Assembly: GCF_024166365.1 (NCBI RefSeq)
Contig: NC_064822.1
Location: forward strand, 102,420,823 to 102,484,822
Direction: 5' to 3'
DNA: 64,000 bases
DNA from: Elephas maximus indicus
Lineage: Eukaryota > Chordata > Mammalia > Proboscidea > Elephantidae
The translations under genes and the position numbers were made by a program. Position 1 is the stretch's first letter. Every line of letters begins with the position of its first letter. This document shows positions 45,701 through 60,700 of this stretch, in pieces. Under the pieces are notes generated by a model. The model searched no databases, was not told the origin of the DNA, and saw nothing but the letters and a program-made list of their open reading frames with translations.

Positions 45701-48700
45701 CAAAGAGGAATAGTTCTACTCACTGCAGGGCTGAAGTATTACTGATTTCTTCTATTTTCAAAACTTTTGCTCTTGGAATATCACTTGTGGGCAAAAGGTC
45801 ATCCTGGCTGGAATTCTTCTTACTCGCAGTGCCTGGGGCTGCTATTGCATTTGCTGGGTTAGAAGGATTACTCTCTGGAGCAGCAGCAGTAGTGATATCT
45901 GGCACATCAATTGTCTCTATCAAGTTACCGGTTTCTTCAATAACAACCTTCTTCAGTGGCTTCTAAAACAATTAAAAGTCAATTCTTTAAATCAACATGT
46001 TAAAGGGTTCATATTTAAGGGTCACAAGTTAAAAGATTCCAGTGTTCTCATAGTCACTATCCCAGTTATAAGTAAATTCAATTTGGTGGATAGAAAGACT
46101 TAGCTGTCATAGTCTGTCTAAGAATACCAAGAGTAAAAAGTCACGCATAGCATCTACCCTCAAGAGTCTAAATGGGAAGAGAGATGTGTATATATGAATA
46201 ATTACAAAGCAATGGGACATATACAATAAAAGGTGAAAACACAGAATGTTAAGAGAGCACAGAAAAGGGAAGATAAACATCAGCATCGGGGAAGCCCTCC
46301 CAGAAAAAGCACTAGACAATAGCAATGTGGAAGGGTAAGGCATGGGCAGTGAAAAGGGAAAAAGACCAGTGGGGCTGGCGCAAGAGGAGGAGTGGTGGGA
46401 GACAAAGCCTGAAAGCTTACAAAGGGATTTGTGTGTCATGTCAAGAAGCCTGGATTTTATCCCGAAGACCATAAACCAGGAAAAAAAAAAAAAACGGCCA
46501 ATAACAGCAGTATGGTAGGCCAACTGGAGGTAAGCAGAACAAGCCCAGGAGATAGCCTGCATTGTGTATGACACAGACTAACATTAGAACTCTGAACGTG
46601 TAGCAGCTGGATAAAAACAGTCCAGGACTAAAGATTTATCAAACACTGTTCACAAGATTGTTAAGAGTTTTTGAAAAGTTTTCGTAGAATTTTTGAGAAA
46701 ACATAATGGTTTTTCAATTTAATACAGAAAAAAAAAAATGGCATTCACTATTCAGTCACTGAAGCCCTGGTGGCCCACTGGTTAAGAACCTGGCTGCTAA
46801 CCAAAAGGTTGGCAGTCTGAATCTACCAGCTATGCCCTGGAAGCCCTATGGGGCAGTTTTACTCTGTCCTATAGGGTCCCTGTGAGTCAGAACCAACTTG
46901 ATGGCAACAGGTTTATTTCAATCATTACAAATGTCAAATATTTTCGATTTCTTCATAAATGTATATACAGACTCTTTCATTTTTAACAAAATATACCAGT
47001 ATCTTTAACTCTATCATTATACCACACAAACAGAAATGATACTCAGGGAGCTATCGTTCCACAGGGGTACTGAAAATCAAACAGCTAAAGAAAACCTCCT
47101 TCCAAAACTTGCAAAATATTGGTAATAGCTACAGTTACATGACAAAATGGGAACTCTTTTTTTCTACTCTGTGTATTTTTGAAGTTTAAATTTTAAAAAC
47201 ACAGGAACTTTCTTCAATATACTCCAAGGGTTCATTCCAACAGTACACTTGAATTATACATGAGAAAGTTGTACAGAAACTTTTGACATATACACTAAAT
47301 TCAATGTCAAAAAATCAGACATTCTATTAACACAGCTAAGATTTAAGGCAAAAATTGAGTATTACTGGACAAATGAACAAATTAAAAAGCTATTAGCAAA
47401 TTTGTTACCAGAGTCCTTTCGGCAGCTCTAAATGGCAATCACGTTAAGGCCTTTACTTTGTTGAGAACTATCATCAGCAACTGTTTTCTATCAAGATACT
47501 GAGAATGAACACATATTAGGGTTTTACCTAAAACTATAAATTCTGACAGGCAGTAGTTACAGAACTAAATCAAAGTGGCCCCATTTAAAACTAAATTCCT
47601 CATTGACAACAGATGTGTAAACATGATCCTAATTAATGAATTTCTTAAGAGACAGTCTCTGTTAAGTGTAGACTAGTGGGTACTAAGTGGCTGAGGGCCA
47701 CTGATGATAGTTAGGTGGGACTGGAGGGGTGGGAGGTACTGGTAAAACACAAAAGGTATCATTATAAAAAGGATTTAAAAAATTCAAAAGCCTCAACTCT
47801 CTTTTAAAAATTAAGACTCAGAAACATAAAATTTTATTTAGCTCTGTATTATGAGCATATGAGAATAATGAACATAAACAGGAAGAGAAAGAAAGAAAAG
47901 AACCAAGTAAAAAGATCAAGTTCTGACATGGAGAGACAGAAAAATGAAAATAAAATAAAAGCAGAGGAAAACGTATCAGAAAAAAACTTTAACTGACCAC
48001 CACTCTAACCAAGAATCCCAGACCCCAACTGATGTACATCTCTGCTCTCCTGCCTCAACCCAATCACACTCTCTAGAGGTTTGTTTCCAAGCTGTCAGCC
48101 CTTGCAGTATAGATGACAGCCTCTCACTTGAGTAAATTACCCTAGCCCTCTCCCCACTTCCTGTGGCCTTCCTTTTTTACCTGACCACACTCTCTAGTGA
48201 CCAGGTGGTCTCACAAATATGTTACTGAAAAAGAAACTAATATTTGTTCCATCTGACATTGCCTTAACATTTAAGGATGTTATTTTCTTTGATCCAAACT
48301 AACCTGTGAGTTATTCTCAACTTAAGGAGAAACGCTGAGGAACATACAGGGGTTAGGTAACTTGCCAAAGATTTCAAAGCTTATAAAGTGGCAAGTTTCC
48401 AAGGCATTAGGCCAAACAACCTGCCTTCTATTTTTTTTAAATAATGCTCACATGTTTATCACGGAGACCTATTACACAAAAAGAGCAATTTTAATTTTTT
48501 TCCTTTCCCACTAAGACACTGATTTTATTTGTGTTGGAACATATTACAGAATGGTTTATTCCCAGGTAAATGCTCTCATTTCATAGAGGTGTTTTGTTTT
48601 GTTCTGAGATATCGTCACAAAAGATTTAAATTCACACTTCATTTTCACAACTACTGGTATAAATTGTTTTTTCAACTAAAGGAGAAAAGAACCTGATGAT

Positions 48701-51700
48701 GCTTCAGGTATATTAACCATGGGACATTACATATACAGATAATTTGATTTACGACATGTAATTACGGACAGAAAAGTCTGACAAAGGCTTTTTTAAACTT
48801 AAGAATTAATTTTTGTGAGAAAGTCTTACTTAGATGTAAAACTATAAATCCCACATTTAACTGAACATTTAGTCAGCTTTACTGAAAAGAACAGAATAAT
48901 AGCAAATGAATGTCATGTATAAAAATGAATATAACATATGAAAGCAACTAGATTTTATGCCTGGTGCATGAAAACCAGTGTTGTTCAAAAAAAAAAAAAA
49001 AAAAATTTTAAGAATAAGGTCACAAAAAGAACACTGGAAGAAGTATTAAATTAAACCAAAAACAGAATCATGGTTCTCTATGTCACCTACCTCAAATATG
49101 ACTTGGCAAAACACAAACTTTGTTTTGCCTCACTCTGTTCCTTTGTAAAAGGAGGATAAAAATACCTGCCCTGACTTCCCTATAAAAGTGTTATTTCTAC
49201 CAAAGCATCATCCATGCGTAACAGTTACTTCTAGGGGGCAGGGAGAAGATCATGATCAGTGAGGGGCACACAAGAAGATTTTGGGAGGCTGATGCCATTC
49301 AATTTTCTGACCCGGTTGGTGGTTTCATGGGTGTTCACGTTTCAATTATTCTTTAAATCTTATGTCTTAAGTACTTTTCTGTATGTATTTTTTATTTCAT
49401 TATTTACATACGAAATAATTACGTAAACGTTAAAAATTACAATAGAGTCACATCATACATATATTTGACTGAAATGAACTGAACTGTAAAGGTTCAGCAA
49501 AAACCAAACTGCTAAATTCGTGCCAGGTACTTTCTGTTCCAATATTGCAGAATAAAACTGGCTTTGTTGGACTTTTTTTTTAACGAGAAATAGTAGGCTA
49601 TACCCAAAATAACACACACTGTATTTTTTAAGGGTAATTTTACCTACACTAAATTTTTGCCTTAAGTGCTAATTTTAGATCTAACCCCCTACAAGATGCA
49701 AAGCTATTATAATACAAACTCAGCCTCAGAAAAGAATGGAAATAAAAATACTGAGTTACTGTAAAATATAAAAATGTCTCAGATTCCTTTAATATCAGAA
49801 AAATATGTAGAAATATTTAAATTTATAATGTTAAACTAAAACAGTCACTTAAAAAGTTACCCCAGAGCTCTTAACGGCTGAATTTTCCCCTGTTCTATTC
49901 TGTCCTAGGCAGTATTTTTAAAGGTTCTAAAAATGGCCTTAGCAATTCAACGGTCTGTTTCCAAATATTAATAACACTGATATCTCAATGGCAAGGAAAA
50001 AATGAAAAAAAAGGTACAATACTTACAGTTGATCCAAGATGAGGTGGATTTTCAATGGGTTTTATCACGTTTTGCCTTTGTGTAGAATCAAGGAAGACTT
50101 CATCCCAGTGTCCTTTCTCAATTAACTCCTTCAAAATAAATTCGGAATCATGACTATCAAAATATTCTCAAGTTAATTATGTAACAAATAAATGTGTTAA
50201 TATTTCAGGAAGTAAACCAATAGTTTAGTGAAAAGAATACATTACCTTTTTAATTTTGCAAAGTTCAGTTACTGCTTGCTTATTTCCAGGTTCCAGAAGT
50301 AAAACAGTTTCAAAATCTAAAGTGAATTTTTAAAAAATATAATAAAGTAATGAAAATACTTTATGGAATTCAAGATATGATACACTTAGGTTAGTAAACT
50401 CCGTATTTATCTCAAGAAGTTTTACTCAGGATGCCAGGCAACAAGTGAGCAATAATAAAAGTAAACACCTGCTAAGTGCTCTCCTAGCTGCTTTATGTGA
50501 GATCTCGTGTATCCCTCATACAACCCCACTTCACATATGATACAACTGAGGTCTAGAGGTTATGGAACTTACCAAAGCTCACACTGTTAACACGTGACAG
50601 AGTAACTTATCAAATATAAGACAGAATCTAAGAGAAAATCAGCTCAAGTAGGATGTAGGCAGTGCACAGGGGTAAGTGCACCCCGATGCTCACCCAAATA
50701 TCTTTGAGTCGTTCACCTCCACGTCTCCCCCCTCCATCCCATTATTCTGTAGTGTGCTGGTAAATGTGTAATAACTGGTTCTCAAGGAGAAAAAAGCCAT
50801 AGTTTGTCATGTTTGCTGATTTCCAAAGTTTAAATACTTCTGCCATGGCTGATTTCAAGCTACCACTACGACATCACTGAACATAGATCTGGGAAGGGAT
50901 ATGCACAATTGGCTCTTCCAACCTGGTGCAAACTGACTCCAGGCACCATTGCCTATGTCTCTAAAATAGATCTTAAATTCACTAGATCTTAAGTTCACGC
51001 ACTTCTCCCCATCTTTACTATAATCACTCTGGTTTAATCGCATTACCTCTCATCTAGTTACTGCAATCGCATTCTAACTGGTTCCCTACACCCAGACCTC
51101 ACTACTCCTAACCCCTCCAAAACCATTCTTCACACTGCAGTTAAGGTGACCATCAACAAAGGTAAATCAAATAGTGACACTCTCCTACATTAAAAAAAAA
51201 AAAATTGCTTTCCACTACCTTTATGGTGCAGCGGTTAAGAACTTGACTACTAACCAAAAGGTCTGCAGTTCACATCCACCAGCCACTCCTTGGAAACCCT
51301 ATGGGGCCGTTCTACTCTGGACTATCGGGTCACTAAGAGTCAGAATTGACTCGATGGCAATGGATTTTGGTACCCTTAGAATAACAAGCTCTGGTGACAC
51401 AGTGGTTAAGCGCTCGGCTGCTAACCAAAAGGTCAGCAGTTTAAACCCACCCCAGAGGCTCTGCAGGAGAAAGACCTGGCGATCTGCCCCTGTAAAGATT
51501 ACAGCCTAGTAAACACTATGGGGCAGTTCTACCCTATTCTATGGAGTTGCTATGAGTCAGGATCAACTAGACAGCAACGAACAACAACTCTCAGAATAAT
51601 ATCCAAACTCCTTAACATTGTGTGGTGAACATTTGTTGTTTTTTACTGCTCAACATTCCTTCCTCTTCTTCTTCTAGGAACAGAACCTCTAATTCCTTTG

Positions 51701-54700
51701 AGAAACTGCCCTACGCCCCAAGTCTATGTGGTTCTGCCAATCACAGTACCCCACCACAGCCACACAGTGAACATATGATCCAGGTCTGACCAGTCAAGAG
51801 TTTTCCATTCTCTGGCCACAGCTGACTGGCTCAGAAAAGGGAACATGATTGTTTCAAGCCAAACTAACCAGAGACCTTTCCCAAGATTTTGTATAAGGAA
51901 AAGTGGGAAGCTCTCTTCTTACTTGAATTGCTGAGCCTTAAGAATACTATCTCAAAGCTGCCAGTAACAATGTCTGCCACTACACTGGATAAGACTGAGA
52001 GAGTAACACCAACAAACTAAGAGAGATCAAGATGAAAAATAAGGAATCAGAAATTTGAGTGAGTTCTGGGATCCAGGTTTTCCTAAGGATGGCTCCACAT
52101 CTAGCTCTCCATGATTTGGTTAAGTGAATTAATAAACTCCCCTTTGCCTACCTTGAGTGTTTCCAACACTCCTAACCAGAAGTGGTTCCTTAATAACACA
52201 CAAAACCAATAAAACAGTTACCATTGAGTCAACTCCAACTCATGGTGACCCCTTGTGCGTCAGAGTAGAACTGCGCTCCACTGGGTTTTTAATGGCTGAT
52301 TTTTTGGAAGATCGCCAGGCCTTTCTTCCAAGGTACCTGAGTAGACTTGAACCTCAACCTTTCAGTTAGCAGCTGATCATGTTAGCCGTTTGCACCCCCA
52401 GGGAGTCCTATATAACCAATAAGGGCTACGTAACCTGGCCCCCGCCTACTTCTCAACCTTCTTCTCTTAAGACCCCCAGTCTTTCTTGTTATGATCCAGC
52501 TACACTGGCTTTCTTTTAGCTCTTTCAACATGCTATACTGGATTGAACAGTGTCCCCCCAAAATTTATGCCCATCTGGAGCCTTAGAATGTGGCCTTATC
52601 TAGAAGTAGCATTTTACAGATATAATTAAGATAAAGTCAACTTGGGTTAGGGTGGCCCCTAAATCCAATGACTGGTATCCTTATAAGACCATGTGGAGAC
52701 ACACACATACACAGGAAGGCCATGTGATGATGGAGGCAGAGATTGGCGTGATACTGCCACAAGCCAAGGAATGCCAAGGATTGCCGGCAACCATCAGAAG
52801 CTAGAAAAAAGCAAAGAATTCTTCCCCAGAGTCTTGAGAGAAAGCATAGCTCTGCTGACACCTTGATTTTGACTTGGAGCCTCCAGAACTGTGAGAGAAT
52901 AAATTTCTGTTTTTTAAGGCACCCAATTTATGGAACTTTGTTACAGCAGCCCTAGGAAACTAATACACGCACCAAGCTTTTTTTTTTTTTACCTCGGGTT
53001 CTTCTCAATCCTGAGAAGGTCTGATTAAATATCACCACTTCAGAGAGCCCCTTCTCTCCCAATCTAAAATAGGACGTCCTATCCCAACACCAACCGGGGG
53101 GTAGTGGCAGGGAGTTCAGAAAAAAATATTTAAGGAAATAACGGCCAGAAATTTTCCAAATTTGATAAAAACTTTAAACTCAGAAAATCACAAGGCCTCC
53201 AAAAAATACACTACAAAGAAAACCACATCAAGGTACATCATAACCAAACTGCTGAAATATCAGTGAGAAAGAGAAAATCTTAAAAGTAAACAACAATAAA
53301 AGACATTATATACAAGAGAAGATGTAAGAACACTCACTAGTTTTTCATTAGAAACAATAAAGCCAGAAGAAAATGGAATATCTTTAAAGTGCTGAAAGAA
53401 AAAGGATGTCAACCTACAATTTTATATTTAGTGAAAATATCCTTCAAAAGTGAAGGCAAAATAAAGATATTTTCAGATAAACAAAAGTTGAGAAAATCTG
53501 TCACCACAGACCTGCACTACAGGGAATGTTAAAGGACTTCAGATTAAAAAAAAATACCATGTGGTAACTCACATCTTCATGAAGGAATGAAAAGCCCCAG
53601 AAGTGGTAAATAGATGGGTATTAAAGGTTTCTTTTCTCATTTTGAAAATTTCTTTAAAAGATAGTTAATCCCTAAAGCAAAAATAATAACAATGTATTGC
53701 TACGGGCTTTATAACACAAGTAGAAATACCTTGTTTGGCTTCACTTAGCTTTCCCAAAAATGTTCTTGCAGTTCCTCTTCTGGCAAAAGCTTTAGAATAT
53801 GAGCCATCTAATAAAATAGCTTGCGTGCAGTCTTTTTCAGCTTCTTCATATCTATTGAACATAAAATTACCAAATACAAAAAATGAAGCTTATAGAAAAA
53901 CTTCTTCATAAACTGAGTTTCTACTTTAAAATAAAAAAAAAAAACATACATATAATTTCAATTACCAACTCCCAAATCTTTGTTTGAGGGGAAGGACCAT
54001 TTTTTTATTTTTCATTGTTACCAAAACTGGGAATTATGTGGTAAAAACAGATAAGGTTCCAGATTAAGGGAAAGTCAGGAAACAGTCCACTGGAAGGACA
54101 GAATTAATGATGGTAATATAGGAGTAGAACAGATAAAAGAATATCGCTGCTGGCAGCCTAGTTCCGTTTCAGCCCTCAATTTGCACAGACGCTAGGTTAA
54201 CAATTTTAACTCACATTACTTTTCTAATAAAACTTCCTTAACCTTTACCCATAGCATATTTACCCTAAGGAAAAACAAACAGTGTTGCCGTCAAGTTGAT
54301 TCTGATTCATAGCGACCCTATAGGACGGAGCAGAACTGTCCCTTGGGTTTCCAAAGCTGAAATCTTTACAGAAGCAGACTGCCACATCTTTCTCCCACAG
54401 AATGGCTGGTGGGTTCGAACTGCAGTCAAGCGCTTAACTAACTGCACTCACTACCAGGGCTCCTTGAGAAAAAACAACCCACACAAAATTTAGGACTCAG
54501 TATGTATGTGACGGGAGTCTCTGCATGGCACACATGGTTAAGCACTGGACTACTAACTGAAAGGCTGGCGATTCAAACCCACCCAGGCGCACCTCAGAAC
54601 TAAGTCCTGGTGATCTGCTTCCAAAAGGGCACAGCCTCGCAAACTCTATAGAGCAGTTCTACTCTGTACACATGGGGTCACCACAAGTCAAAATCAACAG

Positions 54701-57700
54701 CAACTAACAACATGCATATGACAGCATATCATCTGACACTTTTCATAAATGCTACTCAGCCAGGTAGCCGGCAATCATTCAGATGGACTGGGTACTGCTC
54801 TATAACAGAGACCGAAGGAAAAGAGCTAAAACTAAAACAATAACAACTTGAGACATTCCAATATATTAAAACATCCTTAATGAATTATGATTAATTTATT
54901 ATGAGTGATAGTGACAGTGCATTATGAAAATACTCTTTTCTCCAGGAATTAAATGTCACAATGTCTGTTATTTGCTTTAAAACAATTCAGAAAAAAAAAA
55001 AGTGGAAACAAATGACAAGGTAAGTCTTATTAAAACTAAATGATAGAAAATGGGCTTTATTTTACCGTATCTTTATGAAAATAATGCACACCTTCAACGT
55101 TTGTTTGCCAACCGCACCCTCTGCCCCCAGGTATTTTTGTAAGCACGCTTTGCTAATTTTTTTTACAGCAACATGTAAAGGGTATGGTTGAGCAAACAAA
55201 CATGGAAGGCCTGCATTATTTGTGTAAAATACAGTATATGACTTTAACAAAAGCTAGAAAAGTTTCCTAATAAGACTTAAAATATACATATATCCTGTGA
55301 TTACCTTCTCCTCAGTGCCAAAATGAATGCCCTCTGTTACAGATTGAACTGTGTCTCCTGAAATGTGTGTCATAATCCCCAGCATTGTGTGATTGTCTAC
55401 CATTTTGCGATCTGATGTGATTTTCCTATGTGTTGTAAATCCTACCTCCACGATGTTAATGAGGCAGGATTAGAGGCAGTTATATTAATGAGGCAGGACT
55501 CAATCTACAGGATTAGGTTGTATTTTGAGTCAATCTCTTTCAAGATATAAAAGAGAGAAGCTAGCAGGGAAGCAGAGAAGATAGGATCCTCATGCCACCA
55601 AGAAAGCAGCACTGGGAACAGAGAACGTCCTTTGGACCCAGGGTTCTTGCACTGAGAAGCTCCTAGACCAGCGGAAGATTGATGACCAGGATCTTTCCCC
55701 AGAACTGACATAGAGAGAAAGCCTTCCCCTAGAACTGGTACCCTGAATTAAGACTTCTAGCCTCCAAGACTATGAGAGAATGAATCTGTTTGTTAAAGCC
55801 ATCCACTTGTGGTGTGCGTTATAGCAACACTAAATAACTAAGACAACTTCCTATCCTCAAAACAAGGCCTCGTATGAACAAAATGAAATTTCTACTGAAC
55901 TTAATCATCCTTCAACTTTTTAATTAACTTTTCAATAAGAATATTTCTATATGTACACACGTGTGTGTGTGTTCATTCCCCTACCAATGTATTTACTACT
56001 TGACTGATTACATAATTTTCCAATTCAAAATACTTGCATGGCCCCCACAACGTTCAGGATAAAGAGAGTCAGGGTCGTGCCTCCTATCTGCCACTGATCC
56101 ATGCATTAACAGCCATAATACAGACCACAGGCACCTCCCCGGAGTATCATGAACTTCCCCACTCCTAAGCCTGTGACTTCCACTGGAACGGTCAACCAGT
56201 TTTCTCACCCTACTAACTTATACTATTCCTTCTTTATATCTCAGTTCAGTCTACACTCCTTAAAGATGCCTTCATGAATCCCCCAACCTGAACTCAGCCT
56301 GTACCAATGTTCTTCCCTCCCTGTACTCCCCGGCATTATCACAGTGTACTTTAATAATTACCGGTCTCCTTTTCTCTCTCTACCTTTAAACTTCAAGTTT
56401 CTTAAAAACAGCAACTATGTATCTAATATCTGTATGCTTAATACCTTCCCTGGTGCCCAGCAAACCACCTGACACATTTTAGAGTTCATAAATGTTTGGT
56501 GAATATGTAAGTAAATCAGAAAACTTCCAAGCACGCTAATTCAAAGAAAATTTAGAAGGCAAATGTTAAGGAAGCCATTTTAATTATATATTCAAAAACT
56601 ATGTTCTACTGTACATTTGAAGAAAATCCAAATACTAAAAATCTGAAGTTTCAGATAGGTAGAAGATTATTTATTCTCTGACAACAGACTCGGTCAGAGT
56701 CCTTTAAAATCACTAAATATCCCTTACACATACTTCAAAGTGTAAACTGGATTCAGAAAAATCCAATCTCTAAACACTATTTAAACGGCAGAAAAATAAA
56801 TAAAAGAACAGAAGTAATAAAGATGGTTATTACAGAAAACAGTAAATCCTCGCCTAGCTCCTTAGCCCCTAAACCTGTTTTCCTTGTAACTTACAGGTAG
56901 GTCCTTGCCCTAGTTCTACGCCATTTCTAATGTCCATCCCATTCCTAATCAGCATGAAGTGAACCCTCTGCTAAACTACATCTTACTCTGGTTCCAGTAC
57001 TAGCAACAAAGATTCTACTTGATTCTTGTGAGCAACTCTCAACTCTGTTCCCCAGATCTAATATCGAATAAAATTGGGTCTCTTTCTTGTTATCCTATGC
57101 CTAAATCCATGTTTTACTCCATTTAAGAATGGGACTCACATTTGTCCTTGATCGAATCGCTTCAGATTCCTGCCTCAAACTTCTGGCCCCATTTCTGATA
57201 TCCTAGTACCTGTTCAGACTCTCTGAAGATACCCATCTACCAGCCTGCACTCCCACAGTTTGCCAGCTCACTGTAACTCAAGTGCCTCTTGCTGATCTCC
57301 CTGATGTCAACTACCACCTAGGCTATCACCTCTAAAAAACACGTCCTACAGATACTTTGTTTGGCCTAAGTAAATCTCTTCTTCATCTCTACTGCTACCC
57401 TACCTGGCAGATGAGACTATGCTGCTAGTTATCACCTCTGCCTCCACCACGCAATCTCTTCAGCCCTAATTTGACACATGGTTTGGAGGAACTCAAGCTA
57501 CAGTCTGGTTACCTAAAGTAGGACCTTATTTAAGTTTGAAAAGTTGCTCCTTTTTATGATCTTCATCTAGCTGGTAATATAACCCACCTCAAGTAGTGGA
57601 GAAAGCTGCTGTTATCAAACGGAAATCTAACAGACATACTAGAAAAAGATACAAGTAAGAGTCACATAGTTCTTTCAATTTAAAATATGCTCTCCTAAAT

Positions 57701-60700
57701 AACATGCTATAACATACTCTATTAACCTGATCAACTACAGCAATAAAACTGGCCCAATAAATTAGAGGATTCTTAAGTATAGATGTAGTCTCTTACTCAT
57801 AGGAAGTACTATTCTTACCATTCATCAAGCCTAAGAATTCAGGCCTTACAATTTTAAATTAAAGCACAAATCTTCAAGCAAAAATCAGAATTTTCATAAG
57901 CTAGGAAGAGACAATGATCTTTAACCAATAAAATATTGTAGCTCTGCCTATTAGTTTAAATGAGGTTAAGTATACAATCAAAATTTACTTCTATGACAGG
58001 AATTCTTAACCTGGGGTCCCTCAAGGGATCCGAAAATTTGAGAGGGGAAAAATCCTCTTTCACTGGCTTTTAAATGAAATTTACCTTTTCTTTCTATTAT
58101 AAATGTATACAACAAACCACAGTAGTAAAGGCAGTTACCTATGACTTTGTCACAATAAAAATCACAGATATTTTCACATCATATTGCAACTGCCACAGAC
58201 AAATCAAAATGCGGCTTACGCTCATCACTATTTTGGAATTACACAGGAATTTAACCTGCTGCTTGTGAGCATGCGCTTGCAGTACCCCTGTCTACAGTGC
58301 TCCTGCGATACAGCTGGCTGATGATGGGGCAACTCTGCCCCCAGAAGCCATTCAGGTACCAAAGAGTGAAGTCAGGTGCTATCACACTAGAAACCTCAGC
58401 ATCTACGCTGCTTTCAGGTATTCCCTATCCACACCTGCCTGTTCATTAATATGTGGAAGGACATGTGCCAAAGATCACCCCACAGGCTAATGCCCTTAGT
58501 CTAGTCTTTGTATTAATATGCCTGTATTTTAAATGTATTTTCTTATTCTGTAGTGTATTAATAAAAAAGTATATAAATGAACATTTCATAAATTTTAATA
58601 TTTCTTTGTAATCTTAAATGTACAATTATGCACATAAAAACATAATTGGGAGTCATAGGCTTCACCATGCTGCCCTATCAAGAGATTTTTTTGTTTTGTT
58701 TTTTTCTTTTTTATTCTGGCACTCGTGTGTAAGGTATTACTACAACATACAAAAAAAGATAAGATACCGTTTCTGCCGTCAGACATTATCCTACTAATTG
58801 TCCAACTTGGAGCCCCCAAGAATATCTAGAAACAGCTAGTTAGTGTCACTAGACCAAGTTTTAATTACATATTTAGTCGATCAGCAGTTTCAATGATAAC
58901 AGTTCCCTTTTGTTATAAATACAAAAAACACTTCCAGATAAGACTCTGTCCAAAGGGTTCTAAAGTTAAAATAATTTCACATACATAAAACAATTGAGAA
59001 GAAGTGTTAAATTGTGTGACGCCAGGCTATTAAAGTTGGAACCCTGGTGGCTTAGCGGTTAAGAGCTGCAGCTGCTAACCAAAAGGTCATGGGTTCAATT
59101 CCACCAGGTGCTCCTTGGAAACCCTATGGGACAGTTCTACCCTGTTCTACAGGGTTGCTATGAGTCGGAATCCACTTGACGGCACACAACAACAATAAGG
59201 CTATTAAAAGTGGGAAAATATTATTAACAAGAGCTAACATTACCAAGTACGTACTATGTGCCTGCTCGCATGCGCACACACGCACACACACACACAATCT
59301 TATTTAACCTTAACTTAATCCTCAAGAATAAACGAAATTTGAATTTACTGCTTAGCCAATATGCCAATTTCTGGTAAATTTCATTTTCATCCAAAAAAGC
59401 ATTAAAATGTAACCAATACGTACTTCTGAATCTTCAAATAGGCCATTGCTCTGTTTGCTGGAAGAAGGGCATTAGTGCCATCTGCTGCTATCCCTCGAGT
59501 ATAGCATTCAATTGCTCTTTCATACTTCCCCTCTTTGAAAAATCCATTCCCCTATCATTTTGGAGAGACATGTGGAGAAAAACAAAAAATATACAAATAA
59601 TTAATTCATATCTTAAGGAACACTATAAAATATTACACGAATAATAAAGGTGCATTTTAATTGCTGAAAATCTAGTTTAAGAGCTGTTTTATAATCTGTT
59701 AAAAACCAAAACAAAATCAAACCCACTGCCGTTAATTCTGACTCATAGCGATCCCTACAGGACAGAGTAGAACAGCCATACAGTTTCCAAGGAACAGCTG
59801 GTAAATCTGAACAGCCAACCTCCTGGTTAGCAGCCAAGCTCTTAACCACTGCGCCACCAGGGCTCATATAGTATGGATTAATTGTTTTCTTTAATGGTGT
59901 TACTCTTGCCAGTACTAAAAAGGTAGCAGCATCCAGCATTATTCTAATTAAATATTATACAAAGTTTAAATTTAACAACTCATTTTAATAAATAGAGGCG
60001 TAAATATTATACTAAGCCTTTAGTTTTTTAAAAGCTATACAAAAAATTTTATAACCCAAGCAATTGTTGTGAAAGCACATACTACCAGACTTGCACAGCC
60101 TATTCTTTGGTAATATTAACGTGTATAAACACAGGATAAATTAAACTGTACTGGAATGTGCATACTAGATTTCATTGTAACATGGCTCATTTATGATCAG
60201 AGTCAGATATAATCAATAATCATTCCATAAGTATTTGTTAGGAATCCGTGGGGTCACTTGGAAGACTATAAATGTATTAAATTGAATTTCCTCAATTAAG
60301 GATCTGTAAGGGAATTTCAGTCAGAAATGGTCCAGTGTGAATTAATGAAAACAGTAAATTACAAATAAGAATGAACTGTTATTCTGTTAATTTTACATAG
60401 TAAAAAAAAAAAAATCTAGCTACATGTAAATACATGACGAAACAATCAAAAGCAGTTTGTTCCCTAAACTTAAATATGTTTCTGTAATTGTATTTTTTTT
60501 AATTTACATGGAAGTCATCAATTATTCAAATTTTGAATTAGTAGGCTCCAGAAATTTCAGTGTATTTAACATCCAGTTCTTACATAGCTGGGACGCAAGA
60601 AGAATTCTAATATAAGGTGGAAACCTAACTAATAAACACTCAGCAAAAAATATACATTATATGTTGGAATCCCTCTGAATTACCAGATCTTTCTCTGAAA

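Larger units (their letters stand above)
51040..52530 (+). repeat. L2 LINE broken into pieces by SINEs and other sequence (RPAP3 intron)
   Basis: L2 pieces: 51,040-51,190 (ACCATTCTTCACACTGCAGT), about 51,593-51,635 (CAGAATAATATCCAAACTCC) and 52,418-52,530 (GCTACGTAACCTGGCCCCCG). In consensus order they make one 3' L2. SINEs at 51,221, 51,387 and 52,214 and a 0.55 kb unassigned block (51,640-52,190) separate them. Confidence 0.6.

Noticed and set aside
46107..46574. 155-codon hydrophobic open frame on the minus strand inside an RPAP3 intron
   Set aside because: It lies in probable old repeat sequence, contains a long Phe run from a homopolymer and has no known membrane-protein signature or splice context.
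59424..59551. CTCF-like GCCATCTGCTGC within an RPAP3 exon
   Set aside because: It is only a partial match to the core, and the bases are explained by coding for the TPR helix.
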